Source: CAZSSM01 sp964609385 (GTDB lineage Bacteria > Planctomycetota > Planctomycetia > Isosphaerales > Isosphaeraceae). From it: DNA of 14,275 nt. Location of the stretch: the NCBI GenBank assembly GCA_964609385.1, contig CAZSSM010000127.1, positions 1-14,275 on the forward strand. Direction: 5' to 3'. The position numbers and the translations under genes are program-made. Positions 1-9,600 of the stretch are shown here, one piece after another. The first letter of the stretch is position 1. Every line of letters begins with the position of its first letter. The notes under the pieces are model-generated. The model saw only the letters and a program-made list of their open reading frames with translations, ran no database searches and was not told the DNA's origin.

Positions 1-119
1 TGGGGCAACCGCTCCATTCGCGGTTCCGTCCCGCAAATTAGGGTCCCCACGGGGGCTGGCCGGAGAGCCTTCGATGTCCCAGGTCAGCAAGTGAATGAAC
101 CTGAGGGGTCCGGGTCTGG
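1..119. other. Leader region upstream of the operon, with small hairpins
   Basis: This is non-coding sequence before the first GTG start. Three small structures are visible. AACCGC (7-12) pairs with GCGGTT (20-25) around a 7-base loop. CCC (46-48 region) faces GGG across CAC. CAGGTCA (80-86) pairs with TG-ACCTG (96-103) with one bulged A. No convincing -35/-10 pair is seen. If gene 1 actually starts at 237 or 243, the leader runs to 236. A retron RNA upstream of the operon could begin here or to the left of the window, but I find no long a1/a2 pair within 1-236. Confidence 0.4.
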
Positions 120-3100
120 GTGAGTGTTAGTTCGTTGACCTTCATCCAGATCCGTGGTTCCCTCGTTGAATCAACCGACCCGAACGGAGTCCCGCCCGAC
201 CGCCAATCATTGGTGGTCTGGGCCGAGCGCGTAGTCATGCCAATGGCGATCCGCACGACCCTCGACGACGTCCGACGCGCCTATGAGGTCCACGACCCAG
301 CACTGGTCGAGACGATCCTCAAGCTGATCGCCGACCGCCATCGCATTGATGACGATGCGGGAAATCGTCCGCCGATTCGCGACGAGGCACTGACGTTCCC
401 CAAATTCCTCGCCGAACTTCGGACGCTTGAGTTTGCCAAAAAACCACCCGAGGAACAGGCGGCTCATCGTCGAGAGCGGATCCGACTACTGGAATCACCC
501 GACGCCGAAGTTCCCCTGGCCGACCACGAGCGTGCTCATGAAATCCTGCTCGAACTCTGGAACGATGCGTCGCCGTACGCGCGGACATCTCTGATTGAAG
601 TACTTGACCGGATCCCGCTGATCTACGGCCCTTGGCGGGCGATCAAGCGGATCTTCAAAGAGTCTGAGCAACGTGGTGATCTCGAGGTCTTCGCCCTATT
701 GACAGCCCGGTTCGACGAGGCGTTTGCCCGCAACAACCACGAGGTCAGCCGCGCCACAATCGCTTACCTTTGCCGACGCGGTTGGCGAGTCCTGCGACGG
801 ATCGGTCAGTCGCTACCGGTGGCCTATCCGGACGCCGCTGCGGCCGTCCTGGCGCGGTACGGTCGTCCCGATGAATCGTCCTTCTATCGCGCCTCGATGG
901 AACAGTGGTGGATTCGAGACACTTGGGTTTTCAATCATATCGTCCGTCACAAGGGTTCGAAATATAATCGGTCCCGTTTTTTCGTGCCGTACAACAGAGC
1001 GGGAACGTTCAAGACCGAGAACCGGGCCTTCGCTTCGACCTGGATGCGGACCCCATGCCCGTTGCTCGGCTTGTTGGAACGGGCGCGATCCGACACGGTT
1101 CTCGCCTTCGCCACCCACGGGCTCCGGACCGACTTTCGCGCCCAGCTTCGCGATGTCGAACCCGACTGGGTGGCACGGTTGGTGGGAGTCTCCAGCCCAT
1201 CGGTCCACGACTTTGTCATCTGGCTGCTTCAGAACGTGCCGAAGTTCGAGCAGGCCGCCTTCCGTGACCTGGGGCTTCACGAACCGGTCCTCCGGCTCTT
1301 TGACTCGCCGTCCCACTCGGCGCGCGGCTACGCGGCCACCTACGCACGGACCCACGCTCGCGATCTGACTGTCGAACGGCTCATCACGCTGGCCGACAAC
1401 GAGCACACCGACGTCGTCGCACTGGCCGTCGACCTGCTCGGCGAACGCGATCCGCGTAAGGAAGTGGGGCTCGACTCCTGGGGCCAGCTCCTCCGCACAC
1501 GCGGCGGATTCGATCTCGCCGCCAAGGTGCTCCGCAAATCGTTCACCGCCAAGGAGCTGACCCCCGACTGGTTCCGCGACCGGCTCCTGGTCGCGGAGAA
1601 TCGCCGCGACTACGAGTTCCTGATCAAGCGGCTGGCCGAGATCCACCCGCCGAAATCGCTCGGCGAGCCTTTTTACCGTGATCTCTTCGACCGAATCCAC
1701 GACGATACCCAGCGCAAATTCGCACTCCCCCATCTCACCGACCTAATCGCCAAGGATCTCGGCAAGATCGGCTTCGATCCATTGGATGTTGAGTTCCTTC
1801 AACGGATGCTGATCAGTTCGGAACTCCGTGACCGGATCCTTCAGACCGTCGCTCGGGGTGCGCTGGATCCAAAACGGTTCCCGCTCGAGTTTCTCCGCGC
1901 GGTGGTCGACCCGGAACAACGCGCAACGATGCCTTGGTTCGTCGCGCGGGAGGCTGAGCCATCCTGGAAGGACGATTTGGCAACGCTGGGAGCCGAGTCG
2001 AATCTGATCACCCAGGTCCTGGGTTGGCTGAGCGATGTCCGCAAGTTCCGGCCCGCCGACCTCGGGCTCGATTGGTTGCTCGGCCTGGTCTCGCGGGTCG
2101 AGCCGACCTACCGCGACTTCGCTACCGATGTCCTGATCAAAGGGTTCCTCCCGGCCGACTTCGCCGACACCGACGCGGGCACCGATCCGAACGAGTCCGC
2201 CTCTGAGGATCCCGAGTTGGCGAGCAAGGCAACGGTGAAGGTGGATCTGGCCAAGCAATCGTTCATCTTCACGGGCAAGATGGCTTCGATGCCGCGCAAG
2301 GATGCCGAGACGGCCGTGCGCGACGCCGGCGGGGCGGTCACCTCAACGGTCAACGCCAAGCTGAGCTACCTGGTCATTGGCGACGAGGGGTCGCCGCTCT
2401 ATGGTCAAGGGAAGAAGGGTTCGAAGCAGACCAAGGCCGAATCGCTCAACGCCTCGGGGGCGAACATCGCGATCATCTCCGAGACGGCGTTCTTGAAGAT
2501 GCTCAGCGGCGAGGTGGTCGAGGCTTCGGCCGACACGACCTTGGCCGGTTGTCAACGGCTCTGGGACCTGGCCGTTGCGCCCGGTCGCGAGCAGTCGCCC
2601 TTGGGCCGATTCGCTATCCGCTACCTCAGACGTCATCACCCTGACATCTGCTTGGCCGAGACCGATCGCCCCGTCGACCCCGGCGCCGAGATCCCCGAGG
2701 AGTTCCTGACTTGGGAACGGGTCCGGCCTTTGCTCGACGAGACGCGCGGTCATCTCCGGAGCCTCGCCCTGGACCTGGCCCGTTGGGAGTTCGCCCGCTG
2801 GTCCCCACGCGGCGATGACCTGGTCTGGCTGGCCGAGCGTCCACACGAGGATGTTCGACGCTTCCTGGCCCGCGCTCTGCTGGCTGACGACCAGCCCGAG
2901 CACCGTCAGTTCCGGATCGCGCCGGAGTCGCTGGAACCCTCGGCAGCCTACCGGCTCTGCGAATCGGCCGATCCGGCTACCCGGGCCCTCGGCCTCGAAT
3001 TGATCGCTCGCGCTGCCCATCTTCGCGAGCCGACGCAACTCTATCGACTCACCGAGAGCCCCGACCCGAAGATCCGTGCCTTCATTCTGCGGACCCTCTG

Positions 3101-3671
3101 GGACCAGTACCGAAATCGCGGCGTGACCCGAGGCTGGTTGCCCGCCCGCCCCCCTTCGATCGAGGCCAACGGCTCGCACAAGGCCAAATCCGACGCGAAC
3201 TCCGGCACCAAAGCCAAGACGAAGGCCCAAGCTCAAGGCGCGACCTCGAAGAAATCACACCCTCCAACCCGCCTCGAGGAACGCCGACAACAACAGCCGC
3301 TCAATCCAGGACCGGGCGTCCCGGCTAAGCCCGAGGCGCCTCCAGCGGACGCTGATTCGATGGGTGCCCTGCTCCGCCGGATCCTCTTCGAAATCCCGCC
3401 GGGACGACCGGGCAAAGCGCGGACCCAGGTTGAAGCCACCTCAAGGATCCGACCGTTGCCGACGCGGGTGGCCAAGATCGCCGTCGTCGAGACGATCCGC
3501 GACTTGGCTCTGGAGGATGCCCGGTTCGCAACGGCGGCGCTGGGGCCGTTGACCACGTTCCTCGGATCGCGAGGCCGGAGCGAACGCGACGCCTGTCTGG
3601 TTGCCGTCACCCGGATCCGACACGCCCACCCCGAGATCCGGATCGCCGGTCGATCGGAGGACGGCTCATGA
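120..3671 (+). CDS. HEAT-repeat protein with internal BRCT domain (retron-associated, putative)
   Basis: The protein has 1183 residues, no signal peptide and no membrane segment, so it should be cytoplasmic. Residues about 45-690 are helix-rich, with HEAT-like pairs. About 709-795 is a BRCT domain of the bacterial DNA-ligase kind: FIFTGKM at 715-721, an AGG turn, YLVIGDEGS, and a KGSKQTKA stretch like the GSKxTKA of LigA. HEAT-like segments resume at about 870-1010. A Lys/Ala/Pro-rich linker (about 1015-1080) then joins a helical C-terminal domain (about 1080-1183). BRCT domains bind DNA ends or phosphopeptides; here the ligand is unknown. The next gene overlaps its stop by ATGA. The start is uncertain: GTG at 120 has GAGGGG 11 bases upstream, while ATGs at 237 and 243 begin the clearly conserved-looking part (MAIRTTLDD) but have no ribosome site. 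Its role as sensor, scaffold or effector of the adjacent retron is inferred from context only. Confidence 0.93.
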   Translation: MSVSSLTFIQIRGSLVESTDPNGVPPDRQSLVVWAERVVMPMAIRTTLDDVRRAYEVHDPALVETILKLIADRHRIDDDAGNRPPIRDEALTFPKFLAELRTLEFAKKPPEEQAAHRRERIRLLESPDAEVPLADHERAHEILLELWNDASPYARTSLIEVLDRIPLIYGPWRAIKRIFKESEQRGDLEVFALLTARFDEAFARNNHEVSRATIAYLCRRGWRVLRRIGQSLPVAYPDAAAAVLARYGRPDESSFYRASMEQWWIRDTWVFNHIVRHKGSKYNRSRFFVPYNRAGTFKTENRAFASTWMRTPCPLLGLLERARSDTVLAFATHGLRTDFRAQLRDVEPDWVARLVGVSSPSVHDFVIWLLQNVPKFEQAAFRDLGLHEPVLRLFDSPSHSARGYAATYARTHARDLTVERLITLADNEHTDVVALAVDLLGERDPRKEVGLDSWGQLLRTRGGFDLAAKVLRKSFTAKELTPDWFRDRLLVAENRRDYEFLIKRLAEIHPPKSLGEPFYRDLFDRIHDDTQRKFALPHLTDLIAKDLGKIGFDPLDVEFLQRMLISSELRDRILQTVARGALDPKRFPLEFLRAVVDPEQRATMPWFVAREAEPSWKDDLATLGAESNLITQVLGWLSDVRKFRPADLGLDWLLGLVSRVEPTYRDFATDVLIKGFLPADFADTDAGTDPNESASEDPELASKATVKVDLAKQSFIFTGKMASMPRKDAETAVRDAGGAVTSTVNAKLSYLVIGDEGSPLYGQGKKGSKQTKAESLNASGANIAIISETAFLKMLSGEVVEASADTTLAGCQRLWDLAVAPGREQSPLGRFAIRYLRRHHPDICLAETDRPVDPGAEIPEEFLTWERVRPLLDETRGHLRSLALDLARWEFARWSPRGDDLVWLAERPHEDVRRFLARALLADDQPEHRQFRIAPESLEPSAAYRLCESADPATRALGLELIARAAHLREPTQLYRLTESPDPKIRAFILRTLWDQYRNRGVTRGWLPARPPSIEANGSHKAKSDANSGTKAKTKAQAQGATSKKSHPPTRLEERRQQQPLNPGPGVPAKPEAPPADADSMGALLRRILFEIPPGRPGKARTQVEATSRIRPLPTRVAKIAVVETIRDLALEDARFATAALGPLTTFLGSRGRSERDACLVAVTRIRHAHPEIRIAGRSEDGS
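3656..3661 (+). promoter_or_regulatory. Shine-Dalgarno of the WD40-HEAT gene
   Basis: GGAGGA lies 6 bases before the ATG at 3668, inside the last codons of gene 1. It fixes the start of gene 2 and supports coupled translation through the ATGA overlap (3668-3671). Confidence 0.8.
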
Positions 3672-6600
3672 GTGCGACCATCACGGATCGTTACCTCACC
3701 CATCGCGGTTCCATCCGCGCCTTGACTGCCTCGGGGACCCGGCTCCGCTTCGTCACTGAGCACGACGAAGGGCGTCCCACCGCACTCTATCGCGTCGACA
3801 CCGACTCGTTCACTTTGAGCGTCGATCCACTGCCCGCCGGCGCCCGTGCCCTGTTCGATCTGCCCGGAACCGGGACCGATTCGGATGGCCCCGCCGTCGC
3901 CGTTGGTGCGGTCGACGGCCAGGTCCTTGTTATCGAGAAGCCCGGAGCCAAGCCACGCCCGATTGGTCAGCGATCTGAGGCGATCGCCGCGCTCGTCGTC
4001 GCTGGCGATCATGTCGTCGCCGCGGCCGGCAACCAGCTCATCGTGCTCGATCCGAAGGCTAAGTCGACCAAGGGTTCGTCCCACCCCCCCGACCCTGTGC
4101 AGGAACTCGAGCTACCCGGTCGTGCCCGCTGCCTGGCCGCCGATCCGACCGGTCGCTGGCTGGCCTGTGGGACCGATCAAGGGGCGGTGGCCGTCTTCGA
4201 AGCCGAGGCTCAGTCAGAGTTCGTCTCCAGCAACGTTGCCACGCTCCACGAAGGGGCCGTGACGGCCTTGGCGTTCGAGCCCGACGAACTCCGATTCTTC
4301 TCCGCCGGTGCCGATCGTCGGCTGCTCTCGACCCTCGCGCGAGGGCGTCTTGAGCCCGAGGATCGCGGCAAGAGTTATTCGCATGAGCGTGAGATCACGG
4401 CGATCCTGTTCGGACCCGGCGCGCGATTCCTAACCGGGGGCCGCGACAAGGCGGTCAAGTCTTGGCCGCGTCAGGGTGGTGCGCGGCCGGCAGCGCTCAA
4501 GGAGGACCTCGTTGGCGTCGTTGCCCTGGCGATCGTTGAGGTCCAGGGCCGTGCGCGGTTGGCCGTGGCGGGTACCGATGGATCGATCCGCTTGGTCGGA
4601 CTCGACGCCGAGGGGAAACTCGGCGCCGTCACACACCGGATCTACGGGTTCTTGCCCCGCGCTCGACAGGAGTTATCACAAGGGACTGCCTCACGACGCG
4701 AGGCGGCTGTCGACGAACTGGCCGAGGCCGACGACCGTGCCTCTTTGGAGATCCTGGCCAAGCAGGCGGCACAAGATACTGATCCGACGATCCGGCAACG
4801 CGCCGCTGAGGCGGTCGCTGCCTCGGACCATCGCCGTGCCCCCGAGCTGCTCTCGGACCTGCTTAAACGGCCCGATGCACCGGTCCGACGCGCCGCCTTC
4901 GAGGGGCTCCGACGTCAGCTCGGCCCCGAGGACTTCCGACCGATCGACCAGGCACTGGCTACCGGCCACATCGACATCGGGATCCTCGCCGTCGAAGGGC
5001 TCGCCGAGCGCGCGGCTCAAGACGACCGGGCCGCGCAGCGGATCGAGGACGCGCTGTCGGCCCCCGCCTTCGAGGTCGGTCGCGCCGCCTTGAACACCTT
5101 GGAGGGGCTCGGTCCGGGCGACTCGCCCGAGGCGGACCTCAAAGGATTGGCCTCGGAACGACCGGCCGTGCGCCGCCTCGCCCTCCGACGCCTCCATCAG
5201 CGCCGTCTGCTCGACCATCCGACCGTCGGGCCGTCCGTCCGTCGACGGTTCGAGGACGACGATGCCGAGGTCCGTGCCGGTGCTATCTTGACCGCGATCC
5301 TCTCGCAACCCGCCTTGGCCGAGGCGCTTCGGGCCCTCGACGAAGACCTCGACCGCGCCCTGGGCGACTGGACCGACCCGAAAGCCGCTCATCCGGCGCG
5401 TGATAACGACAAAAGTCGCGACCCATCGTCCTCCCCCGCGAAGCGTCGGCCGAAGTCCCAATCCGCCGTGGCCAAGTTGATCGCCGCCGTCGGCCCCGTG
5501 GAGAGAGCGCCATTAGTCTCGGCAGCCTCAGCACGTCGGACTGATGTGAGCCTCAGCGGCGCGCGGGGCTTGGCGCAACTGGGCGATCCGCACGCACTGG
5601 GGCTCTTGCTCCAGTTGAGCCGCGAGCCGATCGCCGAGACACGGATGGCCGCCTGCCAAGGTCTGGCCACCCTGGGTGATCCGCGTGGGCTCGACCGCGT
5701 CGCCGGCCTGCTCTTCGACGACGATTTGGCCGTCCGTGACGCTGCCTGCTCGGCGCTATTGGCCCTGCACCACAAATCGCCATTGACAGCCGCCGAGGTC
5801 GGGCTGGGAGCGAGCCATGTCGACGTCCGCCAACGTGCCCTCCAGGTGCTTATCCGTGAGGCGCGTCAACGTCCTAAGGACGCCTTCGACGAGCCGATCG
5901 GACCCCTCCTGACTCGCGTGCTCGACGACCCCGCTCCAGCCATCCGTTCCGAGGCGTTCAAGGCCGCGCTGAACCTCCGGATCGACGCCCCAGCCGAGGC
6001 GCTTCGGTTCGTCGTCCGGAGCGCCCAGGCCGATGTCCGACTCGACGCTCTGACCGAGATCACCGCACAGATCAAGGAGCCCTGGGCGCTCGATCTCCTC
6101 CTGAGCTTCTACAACGATCCCGACCCTACGCTCCGCGCCGAGGCATTTGCCTTCGCCACGACTCAGACCAAAACCAAAGGTCTGGAGTTCTTCGAGGCTG
6201 GGCTCCGATCACACTACGCCGACGTCCGGCTGCTGGCTGTCCGTGGCCTGATCGCTAAGCGGACCGTCCCGGCCCAAAAGCTCCTGGCCGAGGCAGTCGA
6301 CGATGACGACCGCGAGGTCCGGACCGCTGCTCTGAATGCGCTCATCTCCAAAGGACATGCCGAAACACTGATCCGAACGCTCCGGTCGCCCCATCCGGAC
6401 GTCCAGGTCCGGGCTGCCTCGGCCCTGGCTCGACAGGGCAACACGGAATCACTCCAGTTACTCATGGACCTCGTCCAGACGTCCGAACCGGAGGAGATAG
6501 ACCAAAAGGCCGCCTGGCGCGAACGGGTTCTGGAAGCCCTCAACGGCCTCGCCAGCCTGGGAGATCCTCGGGCCACCACGCCGATCCGCCTCTTGATCGA

Positions 6601-9600
6601 CCATCAGGACTCAGCCCTCGCCCAGCGGGCCGCCGCCGTTCTAGTCTGGGTCGCTGGCCCCGACGACCTCGACGTCTTCGACGAGCCATCAAGGCACGCC
6701 GACCCGGCAATCCGGATTCAGGCCGCCTTGGGTCGGGCCTGTCGAGGCGATCGAAGCGCCGTCGCCACGATCGAGACGCCCGAGGCGCGTCGGACGCTCG
6801 GTGATCTCGACATGCTCAGCGCCGTCGTCGCAATCGGTACCGAAGGCGAGGATCGGTTGATCGGATTGCTGGACGGTGACGACACCTGGCAACGTGAGCG
6901 GGCCTTGATCATCCTGTTGCTCCGCGAATGGGTCGCGCCTGATCCGGCCGGTCAACCAGGGCGCTGCCTGGCAGCGATGGCCAGCAGCCACCCTCGGGTC
7001 CGGCTCCTCGCCGCTGAGGCCCTGGAGGCCTTGCCCGAGCCGGAAGCGTTGCGTGATCAGATCGTCCGGCTCCTCAACGGCGAACGCGACCCCGATAAGA
7101 TGGCGATCGCCCCGGAAATCCTCCTCGCCTTTGCTCGCCTGTTGACATTCGGCAACCCTCTGCTCCGTGGCCGCACCGCTCGGCTGTTCGACCACCTCGA
7201 CCCGTCCGTCGAGACGAGCGCATCGTTCCGGATGCGCTGGAACGTGTTCCGTTCTCAGTTCGACGATCGGATCGAGAACGTTTTGGGACGCGTGACTGAC
7301 CCTGATGCCGAGTCGCCCTCAAGGCCCGATGCCTCGACGGTCCGCGACCTGGCCTTTGGTGCGTACGCCGGGCTGATCCGCGAGTTTTCCGGTACATCGA
7401 AGGAGTCTTCGGCGATCCGACTGACCGCGCTCGATCGGTTGCTCAGCCTATCGAAGCTCGACGATTCTTATGCAACGCCGGCCCGCTCGGTCTTCCTGCA
7501 GATGCTCGGCGATCCGATCCAGGAGGTGCGTTCGCGCGCTTTCGGTCATGCGCATGCCATTGGGATGGACCGCACGACCTTGGGGGCTGAGGCGTTGGCG
7601 GCCGACCACCTCGATATCGGCGCCGAGGGGCTCCGGCTGCTCTCGGAGGCCGGGGACGATCAAGGGGCTACCACGGAAGCCGGTCGCGCCGTGCTCCGCG
7701 AGGTGATGCTGACGCGCCGCGATGACCTGGCTATCGAAGCGGCCAAGCAGCTCGGTACGCAGGGCGTGCCGATCATCGAGGTGGCCCGCGACGCGCTGGA
7801 CGGCGCCTCCGAATCGCTCCGACGTCACGCCCTAGTCCAACTGGCCGACCTCCGCGATCCGCCCGAAGCCGCTCGTGCCGTCGAGGCGTTGCATGCTGCC
7901 TTGACCTCGAGGCATCGTGAGGTCCGACGCCGTGCCGCACGGATTCTCGCCGAGCGTCGCGACCCGAAGGTCTTCGACCCACTGCTCGCCCAACTCGCTG
8001 ACGCTCCCGAACAGCGTGATCGCCTCCACGTCCTCGATGACCTGGAGTCCCTCGACGACCCCCGGACGCCCTCGGCGTTGATGGATTGGTTGGAGCGGGC
8101 CGGGAAGAACCCGGACGTGGCCGACCGCGTCCTCGCGATGATCGGCGAGGCCCGTGACCCCGCGCTCGTCGACCTGTTGCTCAGCTACGCGCGGCGAGCC
8201 AAGAAGACCCGACCGCATGCGTTCCAGGCGGTCCTGACTGTTTCTGGTCACGACCAATACAACGAGGATCCTGAAGATGAGCGTCCACACGATCGCCGTT
8301 GGCTCGAACGCCAGCAACCTCGACACGACGATGTGTTGGCACGGCTCCTCCAGTCAGCGCTCGACCTGGAAGATCTCCGGCTGCTCCGCTCGCTGATCCC
8401 CATCGCCTGTTGGTCCTTGAGCGACGCCGTCGATTCGGTTCTGGGTCGAATGGCCACGCACCCCGAGGAACCAGTCCGTCACGAGGTCGTCGCCGCAATC
8501 AGCTGGAGGGTCCGCCGTCGTAGCTCCGATCCCGAATCGTTGGTCCGTGCCCTGGGTCACGGCGACCCGAGAACCCAATTCCTCGCCGCCGAAGGCTTGG
8601 CGCGGGGCCGGCGTGCCGAAGGGATCACTGTGCTCTTGTCCAGCCTCGATTTCCTCCAGGATCTTCAGGCCCGCCAACGTGCCGTCACCGCCTTGGGAGA
8701 GCTGGCCGACCCACGCGCCCTCGACACACTCCTGCCAATGGCCAACGACTTGGATCATGCTTTGAACGTCCAGGCGATCGAAGCGATCGGTCACTTCGCG
8801 ACATACGATCCGGAACGCGCCATCTTCCGACTCCTGACCCGGAACGCCGCCAAGCCCGGTTGGTCCGAAATGCAGCGGCGTGAGGCCGCTTGGCGCGGGC
8901 TCCGTTGGTACGGCGACGCCGAATCCTGGCGATGGCTCCGTGAGGCGGCCCTCGATCCCCAATTTCTCGACGATGATGTCTCCTCGCTCTTCGAACAACT
9001 GGCTCATGACGACGACCCAGACACACGTGCCGTCGTGCTCAGGGTCCTCCGAGAGACTAAGGATCCCTCGGTCATGTCGGCAGCCCTCGAAGCAGCCCGC
9101 GTCCTGTTCGACGATGACTCACTAGAGCCCGATCTCGCCTTCGTCAGGAACCCGTTGGCCACTCATTGCTTTGACGATTTTAACGATGATACCCTCGACC
9201 AATCGGTTGCTCGGCTGGCCGAGCGAGGTTCCTCTCGAGATCTGTTCGCGATCCTAAACGACGCGTGCGGATCCGATCCGTCCTCCTCTGATCCTTTCGA
9301 GATCTCCGACATCGACGAATCCGGTTCGGCGATCGGCCCCTTGCACAACGCATTGCTCCGGCGCGATCCCGCTCCGCTCGACGATGCACGGAATGCTTTG
9401 GTCGAACCAGGTTCCAGTCCACTCGTCCTCGGCCTGTCAGCCCGAATCCTCGGCCGCCATGATGCAGCAATTGATCGCGATGGATTCCTCGAGGCGTTCG
9501 ACCGCGTTCGAAGCGATTGGGAGACGGTCCGATCCGACGTTCGTCGTCAGCAACGCCGGACCTCCGGAGATTCGGAGACGGACCTGCTCCCGTGGACCAA

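Noticed and set aside
813..1733. Long open frame on the minus strand inside the BRCT-HEAT gene
   Set aside because: It is a shadow of GC-rich coding on the + strand; the protein has no recognisable domain and the + strand product is clearly real. The same holds for the other antisense frames, including 2343-3236, 3233-4084, 4691-5461 and 8354-9007.
2236..2505. Fragment of a DNA ligase gene (ligA)
   Set aside because: Only the BRCT domain resembles LigA; there is no adenylation KxDG motif or OB fold, and the frame is continuous with HEAT sequence on both sides.
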